This document shows positions 41,110-49,323 of a DNA stretch of 54,206 bases, in pieces. The notes under the pieces were generated by a model that saw nothing but the letters and a program-made list of their open reading frames with translations, did not search any database and had not been told where the DNA came from. A program made the position numbers and the translations under genes. This DNA is from Streptomyces sp. A3M-1-3 (GTDB taxonomy: Bacteria; Actinomycetota; Actinomycetes; Streptomycetales; Streptomycetaceae), in assembly GCF_024213665.1 (NCBI RefSeq), contig NZ_JANAVP010000041.1:1-54206 (forward strand), in the 5' to 3' direction. Within the stretch, counting starts at the first letter, position 1, and every line of letters begins with the position of its first letter.

Positions 41110-44073
41110 GTGACATCCCCGCACCACGCCCCGCACCATGCTTCGCAGCACGCCACCGTCCCTGGCGGACAGCCGGGCTGGGCGGCGCCCGACCCGGTCG
41201 TCGCGGCCATGGGCGCGCTGGGCTCGGCGGTCGACTGCTCGGGCATGCGCAGTCTGTCCCTGGAGGGGCCGCTCGTACTGTGGCTCGTCGTCGACGGCGA
41301 GCTGGACCTGTTCGCCGTCGACGCCGCGCAGTTGGGGCACTGGCACTTCCTCGGCCGGCTGACGGCGGGCACGCTGCTGCTGGGCCCGGTCGACGGCCCC
41401 GAGCACACCCTGGTCGGCCGGCCCCTGCAGGGCTGCACGCTGCGCCGCATCGAACTGCGCGAGCTGTACCGCCCCGAGCCCGGCGACCAGTGGCACACCG
41501 GGCAGTGGGACACCGGCCAGTTCTACGCCGGCCAGTGGTACGCCGACCAGGGCCAGTACGGCCAGTACGGGCAGTACGGCCAGTACGGCGCCGCCGGCGC
41601 GACGCTGAGCCCCCTGGAGGACGCCTTCGCGCGAGGCATCGGCCGCGGCCTGCGCGTGCTCTACCAGGCACCGCTGGACGGCCGCGCCACCACCGGGCAG
41701 GGCGGGGCCGACGACGACATCCTGTGGATGCAGATAGCCCCCGGCAGCGTGCAGTACGGCGCCGCGTACGAGGGGTACGAGGAGGACAGAGCCGGCACCC
41801 TCCTCGTCGACGCGGCGATGTGGCAGGGCATGACCGACCAGCAGTACCGGCTGCTGTACGCCCTGGACGACTGGATCGACCAGCTCGAACGCGCCCACGA
41901 GGACCGTACGGCGGCCGGTATCGAGGCCGGCGAGGCCGCCCGTACCCAGGCGGACCAGGCGCTGCTGGCCTCCATCGGCCGCTCCGGCGGGGATGCCCAC
42001 CGCCGCGCGAGCGACGACGCGACCTTCGCCGTGTGCCGCCTGGTCGCCGACGAGGCCCGTATCACCCTGGCCGAACCGCGCGAGGCGGGCGCCGCCTCCG
42101 GGCGGACGGACCCGGTCGAACGCATCGCGCTCGCCTCCCGGATCCGTACCCGCGTCGTCAGACTCGGCGGGCGCTGGTGGCAGGAGAACAGCGGGCCCCT
42201 GGTGGGCCGGCGCGAAAGGGACGGGACGCCGGTGGCGCTGCTGTGGCGGCGCGGCGGATACGAGGCGTCCGACCCCGCCACCGGCGCGCGCGAACGCATC
42301 GGCAAGGCCAACGAGGGCGCGTTCGACCAGCGTGCCGTCATGCTCTACCGCCCGCTGCCCGACGGGCGGCTGGGCCTGCCGGCGCTGGTGCGATTCTGCC
42401 TGCGCGGCACCCGCGCGGAGCTGCGCAGCATCGTCCTGGGCGGGCTGGTCGCGGTCGGCCTCGGCGCGCTGGTGCCCATCGCCACCGGCAAGGTGCTCGG
42501 CGAGTACGTACCCAACGCGGAGAACAGCCTCATCGTGCAGACCGCCCTGGCGCTCATCGCGACCAGCGTCGTCTCGGCCGCCTTCATGCTGCTGCAGAAC
42601 GTCTCCATCCTGCGTATGGAGGGCCGCATCGAGGCCACATTGCAGCCGGCGGTGTGGGACCGGCTACTGCGGCTGCCGACGAAGTTCTTCGCGGGCCGCT
42701 CCACGGGTGAACTGGCCGGCGCGGCCATGAGCATCAGCTCCATCCGCCGCGTGCTGTCCGGCATCGGCTCGGTGTCCGTACAGGCGAGCACCGTCGGCAC
42801 GATGAACCTCGTACTGCTGCTCGTCTACAGCGTGCCGCTGGCGATGGCGGCGGTCGCCATGCTGCTCGTGATCGCCGGCGTCTTCCTCGGCCTGGGGCTG
42901 TGGCAGCTGCGCTACCAGCGGCAGCTGATCAAGATCGGCAACAAGCTCAACAACCAGGCGTACCAGACCCTGCGCGGACTGCCCAAGCTGCGCGTCGCCG
43001 CGGCCGAGAGCTTCGCGTACGCCGCGTGGGCGCGGGAGTTCGCCCGTACCCGCGAGCTGCAGCAGCGCGTCGGCCGGATCAAGAACGTCATCACCGTGCT
43101 CAACGCGGTCTACCTGCCGCTGTGCACCCTCGTGATGTTCATGCTGCTGGCCGGACCGGCCCGCGGCAGCATGTCAGCCAGTGAGTTCCTCACCTTCAGC
43201 ACCGCCGTGACGATGATGCTGTCCTCGGTCACACAGCTGACCGGTGCGCTGATCTCGGCCGCCGCTGTGCTGCCGATGTTCGAGCAGGTCAAGCCGGTCT
43301 TCGAGGAGACTCCCGAGGTACGGGGCTCCAGCACCCAACCGGGCGTGCTGAGCGGCGCCATCGAGGCCCGCGGCCTGTCGTACCGCTACACGGACGACGG
43401 CCCCCTGGTACTCGACGACGTCAACGTCCATATCCGGCAAGGGGAGTTCGTCGCGGTTGTCGGGGCCAGCGGCTGCGGCAAGTCGACGCTGCTGCGGCTG
43501 CTCATCGGCTTCGACAAGCCCGTTTCCGGCAGCGTGCTGTACGACGGCCAGGATCTGGCGGCCCTCGACCAGGCTGCCGTACGGCGCCAGTGCGGCGTCG
43601 TCCTGCAGAACGCCCAGCCCTTCACCGGCTCGATCCTCGACTGCATCTGCGGCGCGGAGGCGTTCACGCTGGAGGAGGCGTGGGAGGCCGCCGCGATGGC
43701 GGGCCTGGCCGAGGACATCAAGGCCATGCCGATGGGCATGCACACCATGCTGTCCGACGGCGGCGGCACCGTCTCGGGCGGCCAGCGCCAGCGGCTGATG
43801 ATCGCCCAGGCGCTGATCCGCAAGCCGCGCATCCTCTTCTTCGACGAGGCGACCAGCGCGCTGGACAACGAAGCGCAGCGCGTGGTCATCGAGTCGACCC
43901 GCACCTTGCGCTCCACCCGCGTCGTGATCGCCCACCGGCTCTCCACGATCATGGACGCCGACCGGGTGATCGCCATGGCGGACGGCCGCATCGTCCAGCA
44001 GGGCCCACCGGCGGAACTGCTCGCGTACACAGGCGGCCTGTTCCACGACCTGGTCCGCCGCCAACTCCAGTGA
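41110..44073 (+). CDS. Second NHLM-type ABC exporter, permease/ATPase with large N-terminal domain
   Basis: This 987-residue protein has about 420 residues of soluble N-terminal region before the membrane domain. That region starts His/Pro-rich, passes through a cyclic-nucleotide-domain-like stretch (VLWLVVDGELDLFAVD), contains a four-fold Gly-Gln-Tyr repeat at residues 148-159 within a Trp/Tyr/Gln-rich segment, then WWQENSGPLVGRRERDGTPVALL. The permease begins near LVRFCLRGTRAELRSIVLGG. The ATPase has VGASGCGKSTLLRLL, VSGGQRQRLMIAQAL and ILFFDEATSALD. There is no peptidase domain. It probably pairs with the C39 exporter to form a heterodimer. The start is GTG 41110. Confidence 0.9.
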   Translation: MTSPHHAPHHASQHATVPGGQPGWAAPDPVVAAMGALGSAVDCSGMRSLSLEGPLVLWLVVDGELDLFAVDAAQLGHWHFLGRLTAGTLLLGPVDGPEHTLVGRPLQGCTLRRIELRELYRPEPGDQWHTGQWDTGQFYAGQWYADQGQYGQYGQYGQYGAAGATLSPLEDAFARGIGRGLRVLYQAPLDGRATTGQGGADDDILWMQIAPGSVQYGAAYEGYEEDRAGTLLVDAAMWQGMTDQQYRLLYALDDWIDQLERAHEDRTAAGIEAGEAARTQADQALLASIGRSGGDAHRRASDDATFAVCRLVADEARITLAEPREAGAASGRTDPVERIALASRIRTRVVRLGGRWWQENSGPLVGRRERDGTPVALLWRRGGYEASDPATGARERIGKANEGAFDQRAVMLYRPLPDGRLGLPALVRFCLRGTRAELRSIVLGGLVAVGLGALVPIATGKVLGEYVPNAENSLIVQTALALIATSVVSAAFMLLQNVSILRMEGRIEATLQPAVWDRLLRLPTKFFAGRSTGELAGAAMSISSIRRVLSGIGSVSVQASTVGTMNLVLLLVYSVPLAMAAVAMLLVIAGVFLGLGLWQLRYQRQLIKIGNKLNNQAYQTLRGLPKLRVAAAESFAYAAWAREFARTRELQQRVGRIKNVITVLNAVYLPLCTLVMFMLLAGPARGSMSASEFLTFSTAVTMMLSSVTQLTGALISAAAVLPMFEQVKPVFEETPEVRGSSTQPGVLSGAIEARGLSYRYTDDGPLVLDDVNVHIRQGEFVAVVGASGCGKSTLLRLLIGFDKPVSGSVLYDGQDLAALDQAAVRRQCGVVLQNAQPFTGSILDCICGAEAFTLEEAWEAAAMAGLAEDIKAMPMGMHTMLSDGGGTVSGGQRQRLMIAQALIRKPRILFFDEATSALDNEAQRVVIESTRTLRSTRVVIAHRLSTIMDADRVIAMADGRIVQQGPPAELLAYTGGLFHDLVRRQLQ
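41551..41586 (+). repeat. Tandem 9-bp repeat coding Gly-Gln-Tyr
   Basis: Four in-frame copies of GGCCAGTAC (one with GGG) encode GQY four times. This could vary in copy number by slippage. Confidence 0.85.
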
Positions 44074-44077
44074 TCCG

Positions 44078-44110
44078 GGCCGGGTGCCAGTGAAACGAAG
44101 GCGCCCGGCC
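44078..44110. terminator. Terminator at the end of the peptide secretion operon
   Basis: Arms GGCCGGGTGCC (44078-44088) and GGCGCCCGGCC (44100-44110) pair with one G-T, with an 11-base loop. It lies between convergent operons and may serve both. Confidence 0.65.
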
Positions 44111-44201
44111 GGGGTCGCTGTTGTGGGCCCGTGCGGGTGCTGCTGGTCGAGGACGACGACAACGGGGCGCTGTTCGTCAACCGGTCGTCGCCTCCACTTC
44201 G

Positions 44202-45203
44202 CTACAGCACGAAGCCGTGGGGGAAGGGATCGCTCGGGTCGAGGAGATAGTTCGCCGTGCCCGTGATCCACGCCCGGCCGGCGAACTCGGGCACGACGGC
44301 GGGCAGGCCGGCCACCTCGGTCGTACCGACCAGGCGTCCGGTGAACCTGGTGCCGATGAAGGACTCGTTGACGAACTCGGTGTCCAGCGGCAGTTCGCCG
44401 CGCGCGTGCAGCTGCGCCATCCTCGCCGAGGTCCCCGTGCCGCAGGGTGAGCGGTCGAACCAGCCGGGGTGGATGGCCATGGCGTTGCGGGAGTGCTTGG
44501 CATTCGAGCCGGGCGCCAGGAACTGCACATGCTTGCAGCCGCCGATCAGCGGATCCGCCGGATGAACCGGCCGTTTCAGCTGGTTCACCGCCCGCATGAC
44601 CGCCAGGCCGGCGGCGAGAATCGCGTCCTTGCGCTGCCGGTCGAACGGCAGCCCGAGCTGCTCCAGTTCGACGATGGCGTAGAAGTTCCCGCCGTACGCC
44701 ATGTCGTAGCGGACGGTCCCGAAGCCCGGGACCTCCACCGCCGCATCCAGCTCGGTGACAAACGCGTCCACATTGCGCAGAGTGACCCGCTCGGCCGAGC
44801 CGCCACGAACGGTGACCCGCGCCTCGACCAGCCCGGCGGGAGTGTCGAGACGCACCACGGTCTCCGGCTCGGTCACCGCGACCATCCCGGTCTCCACCAG
44901 CACCGTGGCCACCCCGATGGTGCCGTGTCCGCACATCGGCAGGAACCCGCTGACCTCGATGTAGAGCACGCCCCAGTCGGCGTCCGGCCGGGTCGGCGGC
45001 TGGAGGATCGCGCCGCTCATCGCCGCGTGCCCGCGCGGTTCGTCGACCAGGTACCGGCGCAGCGGGTCGAGGTGGTCCACAGCGTAGCGGCGGCGCTCGG
45101 CCATGGTGTCGCCGGGGACCGGCCCCACACCGCCGGTGACCACCCGGGTGGGCATGCCCTCGGTGTGGGAGTCGACAGCGCTGATGGTCCGGATCGAGTG
45201 CAT
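44202..45203 (-). CDS. 4-hydroxyproline 2-epimerase (proline racemase family)
   Basis: This 333-residue protein has both catalytic cysteines: PMCGHGTIGVAT near residue 90 and SPCGTGTSARMA near residue 255. Two catalytic Cys are typical of true racemases and epimerases; dehydratases in the family have a Thr or Ser instead. It interconverts trans-4-hydroxy-L-proline and cis-4-hydroxy-D-proline. Hydroxyproline rather than proline is inferred because the next genes encode the deaminase and D-hydroxyproline dehydrogenase. It is the last gene of the minus-strand operon, overlapping the upstream stop (ATGA). Confidence 0.9.
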   Translation of the reverse strand: MHSIRTISAVDSHTEGMPTRVVTGGVGPVPGDTMAERRRYAVDHLDPLRRYLVDEPRGHAAMSGAILQPPTRPDADWGVLYIEVSGFLPMCGHGTIGVATVLVETGMVAVTEPETVVRLDTPAGLVEARVTVRGGSAERVTLRNVDAFVTELDAAVEVPGFGTVRYDMAYGGNFYAIVELEQLGLPFDRQRKDAILAAGLAVMRAVNQLKRPVHPADPLIGGCKHVQFLAPGSNAKHSRNAMAIHPGWFDRSPCGTGTSARMAQLHARGELPLDTEFVNESFIGTRFTGRLVGTTEVAGLPAVVPEFAGRAWITGTANYLLDPSDPFPHGFVL

Positions 45204-46168
45204 CAGAGCGTCCGCTGCTGGAGGGCTGCTACGGCGCGGGACATGTCGGCCTCGACCTGCTCACGCTGGGCCGGTGTCAGCGGGCCGCGGGGCGGACGGC
45301 AGGCGCCGCCGAACCGGCCGACCTGCTCCATGCCGAGCTTGATGGCCTGGACGAACTCGGTGCGGGAGTCCCAGCGGAAGGCCGCGACCAGCGGTTCGTA
45401 CAGCGCTCGCGCTTCCGCCGGCTTGCCGGAGGTGGCCAGTTCGAACAGCAGCGCCGACTCCGCGGGGAAGACATTCGGGAAGCCCGCGAACCAGCCGGTC
45501 GCGCCCATCAGCAGACTCTCCAGTACGACGTCGTCCGCGCCGCTGATCACCTCCAGGCCGGGCGCCCGCTCCCTGATCTCCAGCACCCGTCGCACGTCGC
45601 CGGAGAACTCCTTCACCGCGACGACGTTGTCGATCTGCGCGATCTCGGCGAGCAGGTCCGGGGTCAGGTCGACCTTGGTGTCGACGGGGTTGTTGTAGAC
45701 CATCACCGGCAGGCCGACGGACGCCACGGCCTCGTAGTGCGCCAGGACCTCGCCCCGGTTCGCGCGGTACATCGTCGGAGGCAGGCACAGCAGCCCGTCG
45801 GCACCGTCCTGGGCCGCGGCCTCGGCCCAGTACCTGGCCTGGTGCGAGCCGGCGCCGTGCACTCCGACGACGACCGTGCCGGAGCCGCCCACCGCTTCGA
45901 TCGCGGTACGGGCCACCGTGCGGCGCTCGGTTTCGGTCAGTGCCGCGTACTCGCCCAGTGACCCGTTCGGGCCGACGCCGTGGCAGCCCTGGTCCACGAG
46001 CCACTGGCAGTGCTCGGCGTAGCGGTCGTAGTCCACGGCGAGTCCGGCCGGCGCGGACGCCTTCTCGTAGTACGGCAGGGCGGTGGCCACGACCACTCCG
46101 CCGAGACCGTGCCGCTGCCGCTGGTCCCGTTGAGTGTCGCTCCGGGCGTCGCTCTGGGCGTCACTCAT
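45203..46168 (-). CDS. DapA-family lyase, probable 1-pyrroline-4-hydroxy-2-carboxylate deaminase
   Basis: This 321-residue TIM-barrel protein is of the dihydrodipicolinate synthase/N-acetylneuraminate lyase family. The Schiff-base Lys is in VVAVKEFSGD and the partner Tyr in PVMVYNNPVDTK. GPNGSLGEYAALTETER is the family's substrate loop. In hydroxyproline pathways this member converts 1-pyrroline-4-hydroxy-2-carboxylate to 2-oxoglutarate semialdehyde and ammonia. The N-terminus has a low-complexity SDAQSDARSDTQRDQRQ run of imperfect repeats. The ATG at 46168 follows GGAGAG and overlaps the end of the upstream gene. Confidence 0.87.
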   Translation of the reverse strand: MSDAQSDARSDTQRDQRQRHGLGGVVVATALPYYEKASAPAGLAVDYDRYAEHCQWLVDQGCHGVGPNGSLGEYAALTETERRTVARTAIEAVGGSGTVVVGVHGAGSHQARYWAEAAAQDGADGLLCLPPTMYRANRGEVLAHYEAVASVGLPVMVYNNPVDTKVDLTPDLLAEIAQIDNVVAVKEFSGDVRRVLEIRERAPGLEVISGADDVVLESLLMGATGWFAGFPNVFPAESALLFELATSGKPAEARALYEPLVAAFRWDSRTEFVQAIKLGMEQVGRFGGACRPPRGPLTPAQREQVEADMSRAVAALQQRTL

Positions 46169-47700
46169 GGGTTGCTCTCCTCGGGTTTACGGGGCTTGGA
46201 GGCCGGCTCGGCAGCGGCGGCCAGTTCGCCGAGCCGGATGGGCTGGGCGATCGGCCGACGGTGTGGGGATGCCGGCGCCGACCCGTCGATGGGGACGTGC
46301 GGGGCGACGCCGCGCGGGCGCGCGCTGAGTTCGGCGACGGTGGGGCCGCAGATCCGGGCCTGGCACGGGCCGAGTCCGGCCCGTGTCTCCAGCCTGGCGA
46401 CCCGCGGGCCCGCGCCGACCTGGTTGGCGGCCGCCCGGCAGAGCGCGGCGTAGTCGGTCTCCTCGCAGCGGCAGACGACGGTTTCCGGCCGCAGCCACCC
46501 GGACCAGGCCGCGCCGATCGGGTGTGCCCGGACCAGCCGCTCGGCGAAGGCCCGGCCCTGGTCCCGGCTGCGGCGCAGGTGCCGCAGGGCGGGGGCGGCC
46601 GGGTCACCGCCGCCGGCGATCCACCCGGCGATCGCACCCTCCGCCCGCGCGGCCGGGGCGCCTGCGATCCCGGTGATCTCCCCGGCGGCGTACACCTCGG
46701 GGACGCTGGTGCGCTGTTCCTCGTCCACGTCCACGAACTCGCCGTACAGGGGGCCGGGTCGGGCGGCGTACGGGGAGTCGTACGCGGAGCCGCGCAGTGC
46801 GCACCCGGCGGCGAACGGCAGCTCCAGCTGCGGGCTGAATCCGTGCGTGACGCACAATGCGTCCACCGCCGTGGTCCGCTCGCTGCCCGGCACCACCGAC
46901 CAGTCGCGGCGCAGCCGCGCGGTGACGACCTCCTCCACCCGGCCCTCGCCGCGCGCTTCGACGACGGCCCGGCCAATCCGGTAAGGCACCTGATGGCGCA
47001 CCAGGGTCGCTGTGTATGCGAGGAGTTCGCCGGACTTCCCCGCCTGCGCGGCGAGCTGCCACAGCCGCCGCGACCATCCCCGAGCTACGGTGGTGAGCGC
47101 GTTGGCCTCCAGTACCTCCAGTACCTGGGAGCCGGCCTCCAGCAGTGATGCGGCCACCGGGAGCAGAAACGGTCCGGTACCGGCGATCACCACGCGGTCT
47201 CCGACCACCACCCGCTCGCCCTTGGCCAGCGCCTGCGCGGCGCCTGCGGTGAACACCCCGGGCAGGTCCCAGCCGGGGAACGGCAGTACCCGGTCGTGGG
47301 CGCCGGTGGCGAGCACCAGTGCGTCCGGGGCGAGCACGTGGCGGCGCCGGCCGGCGCCATCGGCGGGGCCGCGCAGCACGTGCACCTGTGGCGGACCGGG
47401 CGCCGCGGGATCCGGGCTCTCCAGCGCCCACACCGCCGTCTCGGGCCACCAGGTACAGCGCGAGTGCGTCAGCACACGCCGGCGGCGCCGGTCGAAGGCG
47501 CGCCGGCCGTGCTGGAGCCGCTCCGGGCGGGCCGCGGCGTAGGCGTCGGGCAGCATGCGGTGGTACTGGCCGCCTGGCTGTTCCGACGTGTCGATCAGCG
47601 TCACCGTGGCTCCGGCGCTCAGCGCGGCCTCCGCCGCGGCCAGGCCCGCGGGGCCGGCGCCCACGACAGCGACGGCGACGGCGGGACGACGGGACGTCAT
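46165..47700 (-). CDS. D-hydroxyproline dehydrogenase-type FAD/Fe-S subunit (HcnB-like)
   Basis: This 511-residue pyridine nucleotide-disulfide type flavoprotein has VAVVGAGPAGLAAAEAALSAG near residue 10, LVLATGAHDRVLPFPGWDLPGV, a second dinucleotide site VVIAGTGPFLLPVA, and VYAAGEITGIAGA. A BFD-like Fe-S domain at about residues 408-452 has VCRCEET and GPCQARICG. Such subunits pair with a small ferredoxin-like subunit and a DAO-type subunit in hydrogen cyanide synthase and in opine or D-hydroxyproline dehydrogenases. It overlaps the small subunit gene by four bases. Oxidation of cis-4-hydroxy-D-proline is the inferred role. Confidence 0.86.
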   Translation of the reverse strand: MTSRRPAVAVAVVGAGPAGLAAAEAALSAGATVTLIDTSEQPGGQYHRMLPDAYAAARPERLQHGRRAFDRRRRRVLTHSRCTWWPETAVWALESPDPAAPGPPQVHVLRGPADGAGRRRHVLAPDALVLATGAHDRVLPFPGWDLPGVFTAGAAQALAKGERVVVGDRVVIAGTGPFLLPVAASLLEAGSQVLEVLEANALTTVARGWSRRLWQLAAQAGKSGELLAYTATLVRHQVPYRIGRAVVEARGEGRVEEVVTARLRRDWSVVPGSERTTAVDALCVTHGFSPQLELPFAAGCALRGSAYDSPYAARPGPLYGEFVDVDEEQRTSVPEVYAAGEITGIAGAPAARAEGAIAGWIAGGGDPAAPALRHLRRSRDQGRAFAERLVRAHPIGAAWSGWLRPETVVCRCEETDYAALCRAAANQVGAGPRVARLETRAGLGPCQARICGPTVAELSARPRGVAPHVPIDGSAPASPHRRPIAQPIRLGELAAAAEPASKPRKPEESNP

Positions 47701-48032
47701 CGCTCCTCCGTTCGCGGCGACTTCGCGCGGTCCGGGACTCGAGACTGAGTGGTCACCACATCGCCGTCCCGGGCCCGGCGGCGGCAGGCGCGTACGTCCC
47801 GCACGGCGTTGACCGTCACCAGACAGTCGAAACAGACGCCGATGCCGCAGAACACGCCGCGGGCGGCGCCGGAGGGTCCCCGGCGCCAGGCCACGCGGTC
47901 GGCCGCGAGCATCGCTCCCGCGATGCTCTGACCCGCGATTGCGTCGACGGGCTCGCCGTCGACGACGATCCGCAGCGGCCGGTCACGCCGCCCGGAGGCG
48001 TCGGACTCGGCGCGCACCAGCCTGGGGGTCAT
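47697..48032 (-). CDS. Small 2Fe-2S subunit of D-hydroxyproline dehydrogenase (HcnA-like)
   Basis: This 111-residue protein has a ferredoxin-like fold beginning LRIVVDGEPVDAIAGQSIAGAML. The cluster ligands lie in GVFCGIGVCFDCLVTVN and DVRACRRRARDGD. It would carry electrons between the two flavin subunits. It sits between them, overlapping each by four bases. The short N- and C-terminal tails are charged and probably disordered. Confidence 0.88.
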   Translation of the reverse strand: MTPRLVRAESDASGRRDRPLRIVVDGEPVDAIAGQSIAGAMLAADRVAWRRGPSGAARGVFCGIGVCFDCLVTVNAVRDVRACRRRARDGDVVTTQSRVPDRAKSPRTEER

Positions 48033-49264
48033 GCCGTGTCCTCACTCGGGGGGTGTCTCGTGGTGTGTCTGACGGGGTGTGCGGTGGCGCCGCCCAGCAC
48101 TGCCGGGCGGTCCACACGGAACGCGCTCACGTCCATCTCCGTCGGCTGATTGAGCATCAGGTCCCGCAACAGCAGTGCGGTGCCCAGCGAAAGGCCGATA
48201 CCGGCCCCCTCGTGGCCGGTGCTGTGCCAGAGGCCGGGGAGGCGGGGGTCGGCGCCGATGACCGGCAGATGGTCGGGAACGTAGGGGCGGAATCCGCCGT
48301 ACGCGCGCATCACCGGGACGCCTGCCAGGCCGGGGAACAGCCGCAGCGCCTTGGCGGCGATCGCCGACAGAACCTCGGGGCGCAGCCGGTCGTCGAAGCC
48401 GGCCCGGCGGCGTGATGAGCCCAGCAGTACGCTGCCGGCCCGGGTGGACTCCACCACAGCCGAGGTCTGCAGCTCCTCGGCGCTGCTGCCGACGGCGCCG
48501 ACGTAGTCGGCGTCGTAGACCTTGTGGAAGACGATGGGCGGCAGGGGAGTGGTCACGAGTACGTCGCCGCGGCGGGGCCGGACGTCCACGGGTGCCCCGA
48601 GCCGGGCGGCCAGCTCGCCGGACCAGGGGCCGGCGGCGTTGACGAACAGGTCGGCCTCGAGGAGGCCGGCCGAGGTGCGTACACCAGTGAGCCGACCGCC
48701 GCGGGTGATCGCCCCCCGTACCTCGCATCCGGTCCGCAGTGCCGCGCCGGCCGCTAGCGCGTCCGCGAGCAGGGCGACGGCCGCTCCGGCCGGCTGCACC
48801 TGGGCGTCCTCGGGGTAGTGGAGGGCGGCCGTGCGGTCACGGGTGACGAAGGGCTCGGCGAAGTCGAGCGCGACGGTGTCCAGGACTTCGGCCAGCACCC
48901 CCGCCTCGCGCTGGGCGGCGCCGAAGCGTGCCAGTCGCCGGGCTCCGGTCTCGGTGGTCGCGACGACGATGCCGCCCTTGGGCTCCCACTCGACGGCCTG
49001 AACCGCCTTGGCGCCGCGCGCCGAACGCTCGGCGATACCGGCGAGCACCTCGGGCCAGAGCCGACGGGACAGCTGGGCCAGCCGTAACTCCGGGCCGGGG
49101 CCCTTGTCGGAGACGAGTACGTTGCCCTCGCCGTGCGAGGTGGTCGCCGCGGCGGGACCGCCGCGGTCGACGATGGTGACGGCGAAGCCGGCCAACGCCA
49201 GTTCGCGAGCGCAGGCGGCACCGATGATCCCGGCGCCCAGCACTGCCACGTGCGTTCTGTTCAT
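48029..49264 (-). CDS. DAO-type FAD oxidoreductase, catalytic subunit of D-hydroxyproline dehydrogenase (HcnC-like)
   Basis: This 411-residue D-amino-acid-oxidase-fold flavoprotein has HVAVLGAGIIGAACARELALAG at the N-terminus, SHGEGNVLVSDKG, VNAAGPWSGELAARLG, and HSTGHEGAGIGLSLGTALLL near the C-terminus. It should oxidise cis-4-hydroxy-D-proline to 1-pyrroline-4-hydroxy-2-carboxylate. It is the first gene of the operon: ATG 49264 follows GAGAGG. A palindrome immediately upstream (49273-49294) is shared with the regulator gene. Confidence 0.87.
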   Translation of the reverse strand: MNRTHVAVLGAGIIGAACARELALAGFAVTIVDRGGPAAATTSHGEGNVLVSDKGPGPELRLAQLSRRLWPEVLAGIAERSARGAKAVQAVEWEPKGGIVVATTETGARRLARFGAAQREAGVLAEVLDTVALDFAEPFVTRDRTAALHYPEDAQVQPAGAAVALLADALAAGAALRTGCEVRGAITRGGRLTGVRTSAGLLEADLFVNAAGPWSGELAARLGAPVDVRPRRGDVLVTTPLPPIVFHKVYDADYVGAVGSSAEELQTSAVVESTRAGSVLLGSSRRRAGFDDRLRPEVLSAIAAKALRLFPGLAGVPVMRAYGGFRPYVPDHLPVIGADPRLPGLWHSTGHEGAGIGLSLGTALLLRDLMLNQPTEMDVSAFRVDRPAVLGGATAHPVRHTTRHPPSEDTA

Positions 49265-49272
49265 CGCACCCT

Positions 49273-49294
49273 CTCGTTCGCTTTACCGAACGAG
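49273..49294 (-). promoter_or_regulatory. Operator before the hydroxyproline operon
   Basis: CTCGTTCG-CTTTAC-CGAACGAG is a perfect palindrome with 8-bp arms. Its core CGTTC-N2-TTTACCGAACG is repeated upstream of the regulator gene at 49954-49971. It lies directly next to the ribosome site of the first operon gene. Confidence 0.75.
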
Positions 49295-49323
49295 GAGAAG
49301 CTAGGGCGGTGCCGGGATGTGTG

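Noticed and set aside
38799..41513. Long minus-strand frame opposite the C39 exporter
   Set aside because: Shadow frame; low-complexity Glu/Gly/Arg translation without motifs.
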